Shown here: in pieces, positions 34,220 through 44,530 of the stretch
Position numbering within the stretch: the stretch's first letter is position 1
Layout: every line of letters starts with the position of its first letter
Origin: an uncultured Jannaschia sp.
Lineage (GTDB): Bacteria; Pseudomonadota; Alphaproteobacteria; Rhodobacterales; Rhodobacteraceae
DNA: 64,000 nt
Direction: 5' to 3'
Assembly (NCBI GenBank): GCA_947494145.1
Contig: CANLTZ010000001.1
Coordinates: forward strand, 522,551 to 586,550
Notes under the pieces: generated by a model
Told to the model about the DNA's origin: nothing
The model's database searches: none
The model's input: the letters and a program-made list of their open reading frames with translations, nothing else
Program-made: the position numbers and the translations under genes

Positions 34220-35497
34220 ATGTTGAAAGATCACCCCCGCCGTTACGAGTTGGCCAATGAGCTGCATGCGCGCCCCTTTCCGGCGCTTACCGCGCCGTGC
34301 CGCGCGGCCTTTCTGGCCATCAAGCGTGAGGAAGATGCCGCCAACCGCGACCGGTCCATCGACCGCGCCCATCTGGAAGCCTTGCTGGACCGTTTCGGGG
34401 CGGATCACCCGCCGCCGGGGGCCACGCATTTCTTTGGCCAGTTGGGCAAGCACAAGCTGAAATGGGAAAGTCATACGGAGTTCGTGACCTACACGCTGTT
34501 TTCCGAAGGCGTGGCGGAGCGACCCTTTGACGGCGCCATGTTCGAGGTCTTCCCCCAGGACTGGCTGGCGGAGGCGCCGGGCATGCGGATCACGTCGGCC
34601 CTGATCCGGGTCGAGGCAGAGACGCCGGGCGACAAAATCGCACCGAAGCTGCAAGACTGGTTTGTGCCCGAAAGCCTGGCGGCAAGCCGGGTGCTGGATG
34701 ACAGCGCAGTTATCGCATCGGATTTCCGCATCGACACCCACGGCCATGTCCGCTTTGCCGTCTTCGCCGCCAATGAAACCGGCGAGCGGCGCGTGGGGCG
34801 CATCGTCCAGCGTCTGACAGAGATCGAGACCTACAAGACCATGGCCATGTTGGCGCTGCCTCGGGCCCGGGCCCTATCGGGCGAATTGGGCGACATGGAC
34901 ACCACCTTGTCGGGTCTGGTGGGCGAGTTGCGGGCAGGCCGGTCCCAAGTCGAGGAGACGTTGGAGGGCCTGCTCACCATCGGGTCGGATCTGGAGACGA
35001 TGCTGGCGCGATCATCATTCCGGTTCGGGGCGATGGAAGCCTATGAGGCGCTGGTGCAGCAGCGCATTTCGGTGCTGCGCGAAGAACGGTTCGGCGGGCG
35101 CCAGACATTCGCGGAATTCATGATGCGCCGGTTCGATCCGGCCATGCGCACCTGCCGGTCGGTCCAGCGCCGGATGGAGGCCCTAGCGGAACGGGCCAAG
35201 CGGGCGGGCGACTTGCTGTCGACGCGGGTCAATGTGGACCGCTCAGAACAGAACGCAAAGCTGCTGCAATCCATGGATGAGCGCGCCGCGGCGCAGTTGC
35301 GGCTGCAAAAGACAGTCGAGGGCCTGTCGGTCGTGGCCATCAGCTACTATGCGCTGGGGCTGGTTGCGGCGTTGTTATACCCCATTGGTGTCCGGCTGGG
35401 CTGGACCAAGGAAATGGTGATGGCCGCGGTGGTCATTCCCGTCGTCGCGGTCGTGTGGTGGGCCGTGCGCCAGATCCGCAAAGGGTTGGAGCGCTGA
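34220..35497 (+). CDS. DUF3422 family membrane protein
   Basis: LKDHPRRYELANELHARPFPALTAPCRAAFLAI; C-terminal TM segments. Confidence 0.85.
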   Translation: MLKDHPRRYELANELHARPFPALTAPCRAAFLAIKREEDAANRDRSIDRAHLEALLDRFGADHPPPGATHFFGQLGKHKLKWESHTEFVTYTLFSEGVAERPFDGAMFEVFPQDWLAEAPGMRITSALIRVEAETPGDKIAPKLQDWFVPESLAASRVLDDSAVIASDFRIDTHGHVRFAVFAANETGERRVGRIVQRLTEIETYKTMAMLALPRARALSGELGDMDTTLSGLVGELRAGRSQVEETLEGLLTIGSDLETMLARSSFRFGAMEAYEALVQQRISVLREERFGGRQTFAEFMMRRFDPAMRTCRSVQRRMEALAERAKRAGDLLSTRVNVDRSEQNAKLLQSMDERAAAQLRLQKTVEGLSVVAISYYALGLVAALLYPIGVRLGWTKEMVMAAVVIPVVAVVWWAVRQIRKGLER

Positions 35498-35502
35498 GAG
35501 CG

Positions 35503-35547
35503 CCGGGGCGCTGCCCCGGACCCCGGAGTATTTTTGCCAGGATGAAG
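35503..35547. repeat. Rhodobacteraceae-type intergenic repeat (CCGGGGCGCTGCCCCGGACCCCGGAGTATTTTTGCCAGGATGAAG)
   Basis: Palindromic GC head plus AGTATTTTTGCCAGGATGAAG tail, familiar as a dispersed sequence in this family. Confidence 0.6.
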
Positions 35548-35572
35548 AGGGGCCGCAGAGCGGGTGGTGGCG

Positions 35573-36439
35573 TCAATCCAGGCGGATAAGGCTGCCCGCG
35601 CCGTGTTCGGTGAAAAGCTCCAACAGGACGGCATTGGGGACGCGGCCATCGAGGATGACGACGGCGCGGACGCCGCCTTCGAGCGCTGAGAGCGCCGTTT
35701 CCGTCTTGGGGATCATGCCGCCCGCGATGGTGCCATCGGTTGTCAGCGCGCGGACTTGGGCGGCGGACAAGGCAGTGACGACCTCACCGCTGCCGTCCTT
35801 GACGCCGGCCACATCGGTGAGCAGCAGAAGCCTGTCGGCGTTGAGCGCGGCGGCGATGGCACCGGCGGCGGTATCGCCGTTGATGTTGTAGGTCTCATCC
35901 TCGGCACCCGTGCCGATGGGGGCGATGACGGGGATCATCTCGTCCCGGAACAGGTTGTGGAGGAGGCGCGGGTCCACATGGTCAGGCGTGCCCACGAAGC
36001 CCAGGTCTGGGTCGGTCTGCGTGCAGGTGATCATATCGGCATCTTTGCCGGTGACCCCCACGGCCCGTCCGCCCGCCGTGTTGATGGCCTGGACGATGCG
36101 TTTATTGACCTCGCCCGCCAGGACCATTTCGACCACGCGCATGGTGTCGGCATCGGTCACCCGTTTGCCGCGCACGAAGTTCGAGGTCACACCCAGGCGC
36201 GATAGCAATTCGTTGATCATCGGGCCGCCGCCATGGACGATGACCGGGTTGATGCCCACGGTGCGCATCAACACCACATCGCGGGCAAAGCTGGCCATGC
36301 CTGCATCCGACCCCATGGCGTGACCGCCCAGTTTGATGACCACGATGGCATCGGCGTAGCGCCGCAGATAGGGCAGCGCTTCGTTTAGGGTGCGGGCGAT
36401 GGCGGCGTTGTCGCGGGTCATGTCGTCTCGGGTCTTCAT
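35573..36439 (-). CDS. argB: Acetylglutamate kinase
   Basis: [67 protein letters not shown]-like region. Confidence 0.96.
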   Translation of the reverse strand: MKTRDDMTRDNAAIARTLNEALPYLRRYADAIVVIKLGGHAMGSDAGMASFARDVVLMRTVGINPVIVHGGGPMINELLSRLGVTSNFVRGKRVTDADTMRVVEMVLAGEVNKRIVQAINTAGGRAVGVTGKDADMITCTQTDPDLGFVGTPDHVDPRLLHNLFRDEMIPVIAPIGTGAEDETYNINGDTAAGAIAAALNADRLLLLTDVAGVKDGSGEVVTALSAAQVRALTTDGTIAGGMIPKTETALSALEGGVRAVVILDGRVPNAVLLELFTEHGAGSLIRLD

Positions 36440-36498
36440 GGGCCTGTCCGGGGGTGTGGCGAAACTCTTATATTAAGAGTTTCGGCAAATCTCTTGCT

Positions 36499-37149
36499 TT
36501 AAGAGATTTGGGCGATGACGGATCGGAGCGTGGGGATGCCCCAGCCCTTTTCGCTACTGGTGACGATCAGTTCGGGAAAGGCTGCGGGGTGTTTGGCCAA
36601 GGCGGTGCGGGTCTGGTCCAAGACTTTGTCGCGCTCGGCGTCCTTCACTTTGTCGGCCTTCGTCAGCACGGTCTGGAACGTCACAGCCGAGGCGTCGAGC
36701 AGGGCCATGATGTCCTCATCCACGGCTTTGACCCCATGGCGCGCGTCGATCAGCACGAAGGCGCGGCGCAGGGATTGGCGGCCCGATAAGTAGGCTTTCA
36801 GCAGAGCCTGCCATTTGGCCACTTCGGCAACGGGGGCTTTGGCGAAGCCATAGCCAGGCAGGTCCACGAGGTAGTGGCTGTCGGCCAGGGTGAAGAAGTT
36901 GATTTCCTGCGTGCGGCCCGGCGTGTTGGATGCACGCGCCAGAGCGCGCCGCCCGGTCAACGCGTTGATCAGCGTCGATTTCCCCACGTTGGAGCGCCCG
37001 GCGAAGCAGACCTCGACCCGGTCGGCGGGGGGCATGCCGGACATGGCGACCACGCCTTTGAGGAAGTCGCCGCCTGTGGCGAACAGCTTGCGGCCCCGTT
37101 CTTCGGCGGCGGGGTCGGGGGCATCGGCTTCGGGGAAGCGCAGGGTCAT
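36499..37149 (-). CDS. engB: Ribosome biogenesis GTP-binding protein YihA/YsxC
   Basis: FAGRSNVGKSTLINALTGR, NTPGRTQEINFF, DLPGYGFA. Confidence 0.95.
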   Translation of the reverse strand: MTLRFPEADAPDPAAEERGRKLFATGGDFLKGVVAMSGMPPADRVEVCFAGRSNVGKSTLINALTGRRALARASNTPGRTQEINFFTLADSHYLVDLPGYGFAKAPVAEVAKWQALLKAYLSGRQSLRRAFVLIDARHGVKAVDEDIMALLDASAVTFQTVLTKADKVKDAERDKVLDQTRTALAKHPAAFPELIVTSSEKGWGIPTLRSVIAQIS

Positions 37150-37790
37150 GGGGCGGCCTCAAGCGCGGCGATATCGGCGCCGCGGATCGCGTTCAGGTTG
37201 CGGGTGATGCGGGCAGCATCCCAATCCCACCAGGCCAGCGCCAGCAGACGGGCGATGGTGGCGTCATCGAAGCGGCGGCGCACGATGCGCGCGGGGTTTC
37301 CGGCAGCGAGCGCATAGGGCGGGACATCTTGCGTGACGACAGAGGCCGCCGCGATGATGGCGCCTGCGCCGATGGTCACACCCGGCATGATGGTGGCGCC
37401 GTTGCCGACCCAGACATCGGGGCCGATCTGCGTATCGCCCTTGCGCGCCGCCTTCCATGTGGCGGGGTCGAAGCCATCCTCCCAGCCGTGGCCGAAGATA
37501 TTGAACGGAAAGGTGGAAAAGCCATCCATGGCGTGGGTACCGCCATTCATGAAGATGCGCGCACCGTGGGCAATGGCGCAGAAGGGCCCGATGGTCAGGT
37601 GGTCGCCCACAAAGTCGTAATGGTGCAGGACGTTGCGGTCGAAGAAGTCGCGCGTCTGATCCTGATCATCATAGTAGCTATAGGCCCCCACCGTGACATT
37701 GGGGCGACCTTGAGCCAAAGGGCGCAGGAAAACCGTGCCGCCATAGGCGGGCGCCATGGGGGTGAGCGTGTCAGGGTCGGGGCCCGTCAT
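37146..37790 (-). CDS. CatB-related hexapeptide O-acetyltransferase
   Basis: IGPDVWVGNGATIMPGVTIGAGAIIAAASVVTQDVPPYALAAGNPARIVRRRF. Confidence 0.9.
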   Translation of the reverse strand: MTGPDPDTLTPMAPAYGGTVFLRPLAQGRPNVTVGAYSYYDDQDQTRDFFDRNVLHHYDFVGDHLTIGPFCAIAHGARIFMNGGTHAMDGFSTFPFNIFGHGWEDGFDPATWKAARKGDTQIGPDVWVGNGATIMPGVTIGAGAIIAAASVVTQDVPPYALAAGNPARIVRRRFDDATIARLLALAWWDWDAARITRNLNAIRGADIAALEAAP

Positions 37791-38524
37791 CGGGTGACGC
37801 CGTCGCCCACAGCGATGTCGCCGCCTTGGACGACCTTCAGGCCGATGGTGAAATCACGATGGTCCCAGGCATCGAGCACGGACAGAAGGTCCGCGTCCCG
37901 GCGGCCGGTTTCTGGGTTGGCAGAGGGGGCCTCGCACCGGTCGATGCGCTTATATGCCTCCAGCACGGCGGAGCCGATACGGATGTGTTTGCCCACCAGG
38001 TCGAATTCTTCCCACGGGTCGAGCCCGTCGACCCAAAGGTTGCAGCGCCAGCGGTGGATCGACAATTCGCGCCCGACGCGGCCCTCGATAATCCGGTGGC
38101 TGGTCAGGTTGCCAAGCGTGATCGAAGGGCCGGACGTGTCCGTCATTCCGCGGCCCTCGGGCGCGCGCACGAGGCGGGCGGGCCGGGCACGGCCTTGGGA
38201 GATCAGGGGGTCGAGCCAGGTGATGAGGGATTGGGCATCTCCCTCGGGCTCGACGGTCAGGGGCGGGCGATCGGGATGGCTCAGGTGGATTTGCGCTCCA
38301 TCCGTCCGCGCCTCCACCGCCATCAGTTGCGGGGATGACCCGGCGCGGACGAACGCGCCGCAGCGTGACCAGGCGCCGTCTTCGGCGTTTGAAGCTTCGT
38401 GCGCCACAGCCCAAACCCTGTCACCCGGTAGGGTCTGGCCCGTCTTGAGCGTGACCTTTTCCAGCGCCTCGCGGCCCACCGCCTTGATCGGGTGGCGCCA
38501 GATCGAGGCGAGGCGGGCCGTCAC
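37787..38524 (-). CDS. MOSC domain-containing protein
   Basis: IWRHPIKAVGREALEKVTLKTGQTLPGDRVWAV; GTGA overlap with yidC stop. Confidence 0.88.
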   Translation of the reverse strand: MTARLASIWRHPIKAVGREALEKVTLKTGQTLPGDRVWAVAHEASNAEDGAWSRCGAFVRAGSSPQLMAVEARTDGAQIHLSHPDRPPLTVEPEGDAQSLITWLDPLISQGRARPARLVRAPEGRGMTDTSGPSITLGNLTSHRIIEGRVGRELSIHRWRCNLWVDGLDPWEEFDLVGKHIRIGSAVLEAYKRIDRCEAPSANPETGRRDADLLSVLDAWDHRDFTIGLKVVQGGDIAVGDGVTR

Positions 38525-40389
38525 TTTCCGCCTTTCTTGGGCGGTTTGGTATCGTTGGCGACGGCGGTTTTCTTTTGGAAGCCCGCTTTGATGTTGCCAA
38601 ACAGATCCGGTTTTGAGCCGTGGGATCGCATGATCAGGTATTGCTGGATGAAGGTGATCGTGTTGTTCGCAATCCAGTAGATGACGAGGCCCGAGGCAAA
38701 GCCGCCCAGCATGAACATGAAGACCCAGGGGAGCCAGGCGAAGATCATCGCTTGCGTCGGGTCGGTGGGCGCTGGGTTGAGCTTTTGCTGGAACCACATC
38801 GACACGCCCAGAAGGATGGGCAGTATCCCGATGAAGATAAGCGACAGGATCGAGCCTGGATCAGGCGCTGCGAAGGGCAGCAGGCCGAAGATGTTCATGA
38901 TCGATGTCGGGTCCGGGGCGGACAGGTCCTGGAAGGGGCCGAAGAAGGGGGCGTGGCGCAGCTCCAAGGTGACGAAAATCACCTTGTAGAGGCTGAAGAA
39001 GATCGGGATTTGCAGCAGGATGGGCAAGCAGCCCGCGGCGGGGTTCACCTTGTTCTTCTTGTAGAGCTCCATCATGCCCTGTTGGAGCTTTTGGCGGTCT
39101 TCGCCGGCCTTTTCCTTCAGCGCCTCCATTTCCGGTTGGAGTTCCTTCATGCGCGCCATCGACACGTATGATTTGTACGCCAGGGGCAGTAGGATGGCCT
39201 TGATACCCAAAGTCAGCACGATGATGGCGATGCCCATGTTTCCGATCAGGGCGTTGAGCCAGTGCAGGGCCGCGAAAATCGGTTTCGTCAGGAAGTAGAA
39301 CCAGCCCCAATCGATGGAGTCGATGAAGCCTGCAACGGCCCGGTCCTCGTCATTTTGATAGGCGCGGATCGTGGCCCATTCCTTTGCGCCCGCAAATAGG
39401 CGGCTTTCCGATGCATGTGTTTCGCCTGCTGCCACTTCGCGGGGGGGCAGACGGGTTTCGGTTTGATAAATGTCGGCCCGGTCGACATATTTGACGACCT
39501 CGGTGAAGGGCACGCCCGCGCTGGGGATGAGGGTGGTCATCCAGTATTTGTCGGTGAAACCGATCCAGCCATCTTCGGACGCTTCCGTCACCTGGACGCG
39601 GCCGCCTTCGGCGGGGACGGTATCGAGCTCGGTGATGTCCGAATAGTCGATTTCCGCCAACTCTCCGTCAGAGCGGGCAACAACCCCTTCATGGAGGATG
39701 AAGAAATTGATCGTATCAGGCTCTCCGTGCCGGGCGATCAGGCCGTAGGGGGCCAGACGGACGGCGGCGCCGGTGTTGTTTTCCACCGATTGGGAGATGT
39801 CGAACATGTAGTCGTCGTCGATGGCGATGGTCTTGCGGAAGATAAGGCCGCTGCCATTGTCCCAGGTCAGCGTAACCGGTCTATCCGGGCTGAGCGTCGC
39901 GCCATCGGGGGCGGTCCATTCAGTTGTGGCACCGGGGACATCTTCGAATGACAGATCGCCACCCGGGACCCAGCCATGGAGCGCGTAATACGCCCCGCCG
40001 ACGCCTGCGGGGGACAATAGGGTGACGATGGGCGATTCTTCATCGAGCGTTTCGCGATAGTCTTTGAGAGACAGGTCGTCGATGCGGCCCCCGGTCAGAG
40101 ATATCGAGCCGGTCAGGCGCGGTGTTTCGATCGGAACGCGGGCCGAGGCCGAGATCGCCGCGTCGCGCGTTTCGGCTGGCGCGACGGCGACCCCGCTGGG
40201 GACAGCGGTATCCGGTGCGGCCGGAGGTGTGAGCGCACCCGGGGCGGCTGGGGCTGCAACGCCATCCGATGTATCGCCTTCGGCAAGGGTGGGTGTCTGC
40301 TGTTCGGGCGGAAAGAGAATGAACCAAACCAGCAGGACCAGCGCGCTGAGCACTGTGGCCAGGATGAGGTTCTTATTCTGTTCGTCCAT
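38521..40389 (-). CDS. yidC: Membrane protein insertase YidC
   Basis: MDEQNKNLILATVLSALVLLVWFILFP; GMMELYKKNKVNPAAGCLPILLQIPIFFSLYKVI. Confidence 0.97.
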   Translation of the reverse strand: MDEQNKNLILATVLSALVLLVWFILFPPEQQTPTLAEGDTSDGVAAPAAPGALTPPAAPDTAVPSGVAVAPAETRDAAISASARVPIETPRLTGSISLTGGRIDDLSLKDYRETLDEESPIVTLLSPAGVGGAYYALHGWVPGGDLSFEDVPGATTEWTAPDGATLSPDRPVTLTWDNGSGLIFRKTIAIDDDYMFDISQSVENNTGAAVRLAPYGLIARHGEPDTINFFILHEGVVARSDGELAEIDYSDITELDTVPAEGGRVQVTEASEDGWIGFTDKYWMTTLIPSAGVPFTEVVKYVDRADIYQTETRLPPREVAAGETHASESRLFAGAKEWATIRAYQNDEDRAVAGFIDSIDWGWFYFLTKPIFAALHWLNALIGNMGIAIIVLTLGIKAILLPLAYKSYVSMARMKELQPEMEALKEKAGEDRQKLQQGMMELYKKNKVNPAAGCLPILLQIPIFFSLYKVIFVTLELRHAPFFGPFQDLSAPDPTSIMNIFGLLPFAAPDPGSILSLIFIGILPILLGVSMWFQQKLNPAPTDPTQAMIFAWLPWVFMFMLGGFASGLVIYWIANNTITFIQQYLIMRSHGSKPDLFGNIKAGFQKKTAVANDTKPPKKGGK

Positions 40390-40660
40390 GGGAAACCTGC
40401 GGCGCGCGTGAAAGGGCGGATCGTGGATTGCGCGCCGTTCAACAGACCAAGCCGCCGAAGGTCAAGGCGTTTTGCCTTTGTAGCGTTGCCGCAGGGTGGT
40501 GAGTTGAGTTGATTTTCCGGTGCGCGGCAAGGTTATTGCCCACTCTTGTCGGTCGCCATCGCGCCATAGGACGGGGTGTCATCTGGCCATTCGGGCCGCG
40601 AGCCATTTGGATTTGAAGGTGTTTCGGACGAGCTGCGATCGTCCGAGCGCGTTTCGGGTG

Positions 40661-42211
40661 TCAGGCTGTGCCGTGGGGCTGCATGGTGCGAAGGCTTTCC
40701 GCGTCACCGCCGGGAAGGGCGTGGGCCCAAGCGATGGTGTCTTCAAAGGGCATGGGGCGCGCGATGCCAAATCCCTGAAGATGGGTGCAGCCCAGATGGG
40801 ACAGTGTTGCACGTTCTTCCGGTGTTTCCACGCCTTCTGCCAGCGTTTCGATCCCAAGCTGATCTGCCAGGCTCAGAATGGCGCTGACGATGTCCTTTTG
40901 TTTTTCGTCGCTGTCCAAGCCGCTGACGAAGCTTCGGTCAATCTTGATGCGGTGCACACCGAACCGGGCGATATGGGCAATGGAGGCTGCGCCAGTCCCG
41001 AAATCGTCGAGGTCAAGACGGCAACCGGCCTGCCGCAAGGCCGTGATGTTGCGCATGATGGCCTCGTCGTCGTCGCGCAGCGTAACGGTTTCGAGGATCT
41101 CAAAGGCGATGCGCGAAGGTTCGATCTCGTGGCGATCAAGTTGCCAGATCACGCGTTCGGCCAGTCTTGGGTCGGTGAGTTCGTCGAGAGAGACATTCAC
41201 GCCCACATTGGGCACGTCCAGGCCAGCGCGGTCCCATTCGGCCAGCGCTTCCAGGCTGGCGCGGAGCATGTGCTGCCCCATCTCACCGGAGAAACCAGCG
41301 GAGGCGACCGTGTCCAGAAACTTGGCAGGGGATAGGATGCCCAATTCGGGATGATGCCAACGTGCCAGAGCTTCGAACCCGGCTAAACGGCCTGTGCGGG
41401 CATCGACCTGGGGTTGGAACCAGGGACGAATTTCACCCTTTTCCAAGGCATCTTCGATCTGGGTGGACAGACGGTGGTCGATTTCCACGCGGCTCTGCAT
41501 GTCGGGATTGAAGACGCGGACCGCGTCGTCGCCCTGGCGGCGTGCGATACGCAACGCGCAATCGGCTGCGGCGAGCAAGGCACTGGCGCTTCGCGTTGGG
41601 GCCATGGATTCGGTGCATATGCCAATGCAGGAGCGGACGCGGATCGACCGACCCTGGATCGAGATCGGTTCCGCAACGGCGGCTTGCAGACGGTCGACAA
41701 TGTTCATGACGACATCGAGGTCGGCACGGCGAGTTGGCGCCATTAAGACGACAAGGGTGTCGTCGCCCGCACGCAGCACGGCATCTTGGCCGCGCATGGT
41801 GGCCCCTACGCGCTGGACGATGCGGTCCATGACCTTTTCGCCGATTTCGGCGCCCCATTCGCCATCCGCAATATGCAGATCATCCACCTGCATGATCAGA
41901 ACGGCAGTCGTGCGTTCGCGCCGCGCGCAATCGTCCAGAACGTCGTCCAGAATGCGTTGGATCGCCCCCCGATGGAGCGGCCGACCGGCGACCGCATCAA
42001 GCGTATCTTCCACGTCTTTGCTGCGGCGAACATGGCCGTTGAGCGCCAGGCACAGCGGCAGGACGATCACCAGTACCATGGCGACGGCGTCTTGGCCGAA
42101 GGACCAGGCCAGCGCGGCAGCCACCGGGAACATCAGCATCCAATCCACGCGTCGCACCCGTTGGGCGAAACGCTCGGCTAGGCTGGTCGGGGCGACAGGT
42201 CCGTCGGCCAT
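40661..42211 (-). CDS. Diguanylate-cyclase-like/EAL phosphodiesterase hybrid, degenerate GGDEF
   Basis: EAL motifs FEALARW, NVSLDEL, LDLDDFGTGAAS, IKIDRSFV, TLAEGVET; the GGDEF position reads RAGDDTLV. Confidence 0.88.
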   Translation of the reverse strand: MADGPVAPTSLAERFAQRVRRVDWMLMFPVAAALAWSFGQDAVAMVLVIVLPLCLALNGHVRRSKDVEDTLDAVAGRPLHRGAIQRILDDVLDDCARRERTTAVLIMQVDDLHIADGEWGAEIGEKVMDRIVQRVGATMRGQDAVLRAGDDTLVVLMAPTRRADLDVVMNIVDRLQAAVAEPISIQGRSIRVRSCIGICTESMAPTRSASALLAAADCALRIARRQGDDAVRVFNPDMQSRVEIDHRLSTQIEDALEKGEIRPWFQPQVDARTGRLAGFEALARWHHPELGILSPAKFLDTVASAGFSGEMGQHMLRASLEALAEWDRAGLDVPNVGVNVSLDELTDPRLAERVIWQLDRHEIEPSRIAFEILETVTLRDDDEAIMRNITALRQAGCRLDLDDFGTGAASIAHIARFGVHRIKIDRSFVSGLDSDEKQKDIVSAILSLADQLGIETLAEGVETPEERATLSHLGCTHLQGFGIARPMPFEDTIAWAHALPGGDAESLRTMQPHGTA

Positions 42212-42268
42212 GGAATCCTCCGAAAAAGCAATCGCGAGGTTGCTAGCGCTCCAACGGTGACCGAACAC

Positions 42269-43129
42269 TTAACGCGATCCCTCCATTTCCGTAGAATTTT
42301 CTGGTTCTGTTCCCATAAGTCCCGCGAAGTCGAAAAGGGCCGTGTCCAGCATGTGCGAGGGTCGAACGCTCATCAAAGCGGAGAACATCTTGCCGCGCCG
42401 ACCCGGCGCCTTTTCTTCCCACGTGTCCAACATGGCCTTGATGGCTTGGCGTTGCAGGCCGTCTTGGCTTCCACACAGGTCACAGGGAATGATCGGATAG
42501 TTCATGGCGGCGGCAAAGCGGGCGCAATCCGCTTCGGCCACATGGGCCAACGGGCGCAGCACGCAAAGGTCGCCTTCGTCATTGAGAAGTTTCGGCGGCA
42601 TTGTCGCGACTTTGCCCCCGTGGAAGAGATTGAGGAAGAAGGTCTCAAGAATGTCGTCACGGTGGTGGCCCAACACTACAGCCGAGCAGCCTTCTTCGCG
42701 CGCGATTCGGTAAAGGTTTCCGCGCCGCAGCCGAGAACAAAGCGCGCAATAGGTTCGCCCGGCCGGAACCTTCTGCTTCACGATGGAATAGGTGTCGGCA
42801 TATTCGATGCGGTGCTCGACGCCCATCTGCTTCAGGAAATCGGGAAGAACCGTCGCGGGAAAGCCCGGCTGACCCTGGTCCAGATTGCAGGCGAGCAGGT
42901 CCACAGGCAGCAGGCCGCGCCACTTCAACTCATGGAGGACGGCCAGCAGCGTGTAGCTGTCCTTTCCACCGGACAGGCAGACGAGCCAGCGATCACCGCG
43001 GCGGACCATGCCGTAGCGATCCATCGCCTCGCGTGTTTCCCGCACGATGCGCTTGCGGAGCTTGCGAAATTCCGTGGTTTTGGGCGCGCCGGAGAAGAGC
43101 GGATGGATGTCGTCGGTCTCGTCCAGCAT
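42269..43129 (-). CDS. ttcA: tRNA 2-thiocytidine(32) synthetase TtcA
   Basis: [14 protein letters not shown]-loop; [33 protein letters not shown]. Confidence 0.96.
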   Translation of the reverse strand: MLDETDDIHPLFSGAPKTTEFRKLRKRIVRETREAMDRYGMVRRGDRWLVCLSGGKDSYTLLAVLHELKWRGLLPVDLLACNLDQGQPGFPATVLPDFLKQMGVEHRIEYADTYSIVKQKVPAGRTYCALCSRLRRGNLYRIAREEGCSAVVLGHHRDDILETFFLNLFHGGKVATMPPKLLNDEGDLCVLRPLAHVAEADCARFAAAMNYPIIPCDLCGSQDGLQRQAIKAMLDTWEEKAPGRRGKMFSALMSVRPSHMLDTALFDFAGLMGTEPENSTEMEGSR

Positions 43130-43168
43130 GGCGTTCTCCGGAGGGTCAACCGCTCACTACCGGAAGTT

Positions 43169-43203
43169 GCGCGCGGCATCCACCATTGGGGAACGCCGCG
43201 CGC
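43169..43203. repeat. Inverted repeat GCGCGCGGC...GCCGCGCGC between DUF1127-like gene and ttcA
   Basis: 9-bp perfect arms, 17-nt loop. Confidence 0.6.
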
Positions 43204-43207
43204 GGGA

Positions 43208-43432
43208 TCAGTGCAAGGACCGTGTCCAATCGGGCGCGGGCGGCGCCTCGGGGGGCAGGCCGATATCGCGACGCAAATGGGCGGGCAGGTCGCCTGCATC
43301 GGGCGGGCGCGCCTTGGGGCGCAGCAAGGCGACTATGGCAGCCAGCAGCACGCGGGCCGGGCCATGGACCTCGATGGCGGCATCGATCAGGGCGCGCGAT
43401 GAACGCAGGGGGGACAGGCGCAAAGCAGTCAT
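43208..43432 (-). CDS. Small protein with DUF1127-like C-terminal segment
   Basis: PAHLRRDIGLPPE resembles the L..LRDIGL motif of DUF1127 proteins. Confidence 0.5.
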   Translation of the reverse strand: MTALRLSPLRSSRALIDAAIEVHGPARVLLAAIVALLRPKARPPDAGDLPAHLRRDIGLPPEAPPAPDWTRSLH

Positions 43433-43749
43433 GGGATCTTCCCCGGGATGAAGCGGGGCCTCTTGGTTTGAAATGGAGTGTCCTAGGAGCACGCCGCGTA
43501 CATATGCGGAGTGCTATTCGGGCCGGTTCTGGGGGGATGTCGCCCACGGGCGACGGCGGAGGGTTAGCTGGACCAGGTTGCCGTTACGGCGATGCCAGCA
43601 AGTCGCATGCAGGGGCGACGATAGGATGCGATAAGCATTTGCATGTGGCCCCTCCCTCTCAAAAAGTGTGGCGACTGGCCCTTGGGTAGCCGATTACCCG
43701 CCGTCAGCCAACGATTTTCTTCGGCGCGGAGCAAAAGCGCGCTTGTCGA

Positions 43750-43971
43750 TCAATCGGGGACGTTGTCGATGCCGGAGCCGCCCCAAGGGTGGCAGCGCGC
43801 GATGCGACGTGCGGCCAGCCAGCCGCCCTTCAGCCCGCCATGTTTTTCGAGCGCTTCCAGCGCGTAGGCTGAGCATGTGGGCTGGTAGCGGCAATTGTGC
43901 CCGACCATGGGGGAGAAGACCGCGCGGTAGGCATGGACGGGCAGGGCCAAGAGGCGGGCAAGCGGGGTCAT
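43750..43971 (-). CDS. yidD: Membrane protein insertion efficiency factor YidD
   Basis: YRAVFSPMVGHNCRYQPTCSAYALEALEKHGGLKGGWLAARRIARCHPWGGSGIDNVP. Confidence 0.95.
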   Translation of the reverse strand: MTPLARLLALPVHAYRAVFSPMVGHNCRYQPTCSAYALEALEKHGGLKGGWLAARRIARCHPWGGSGIDNVPD

Positions 43972-44345
43972 TGATGTGCTTTGACCAAGGCGGCCCGCAG
44001 ATCGGCCAGAAGGTCGGGCCAAGGACGGGCGGCGGTGATGTCGCGGCGACCGATCAAGACATAGTCCCAGCCGGGGCGACCCAATTGGGGCAGCGTCAGA
44101 CGCGCGGCTTCGCGCAGGCGGCGCTTGGCGCGGTTACGGGCCACGGCGTTGCCGACTTTCTTGGAGCAGGTGAAGCCGGCGCCCACGACAGGGTCGCCAT
44201 CGCCCCGGTCGCGTGCCTGCAACAGGAACGACCCTGCCGGCACCCGGATCGCGCGGTTCATGGCCAGGAACTGTGACCTGACCTTCAAAACGCGAAGAGA
44301 CGCCGGAGAGGCCATCCCCTCCGGCGTCTGATCATCCACAACCAT
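43968..44345 (-). CDS. rnpA: Ribonuclease P protein component
   Basis: GFTCSKKVGNAVARNRAKRRLREAARLTLPQ; ATGA overlap with yidD. Confidence 0.94.
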   Translation of the reverse strand: MVVDDQTPEGMASPASLRVLKVRSQFLAMNRAIRVPAGSFLLQARDRGDGDPVVGAGFTCSKKVGNAVARNRAKRRLREAARLTLPQLGRPGWDYVLIGRRDITAARPWPDLLADLRAALVKAHQ

Positions 44346-44353
44346 GGAACGGG

Positions 44354-44488
44354 TCAGGCCGAGAGCGACTTCCGACCGCGGGCGCGGCGCGCATTCAGGA
44401 TCTTGCGGCCAGCTTTGGTGGCCATGCGCGCGCGAAAGCCGTGGCGGCGCTTGCGCACGAGGTTCGAGGGCTGGAAGGTGCGTTTCAT
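44354..44488 (-). CDS. rpmH: 50S ribosomal protein L34 (44 aa, absent from the supplied ORF track)
   Basis: Hand translation [44 protein letters not shown]. Confidence 0.98.
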
Positions 44489-44530
44489 GGCCTTCTCTCC
44501 GGATCGAGGGCCGGATTCTGCAAGTGAATC

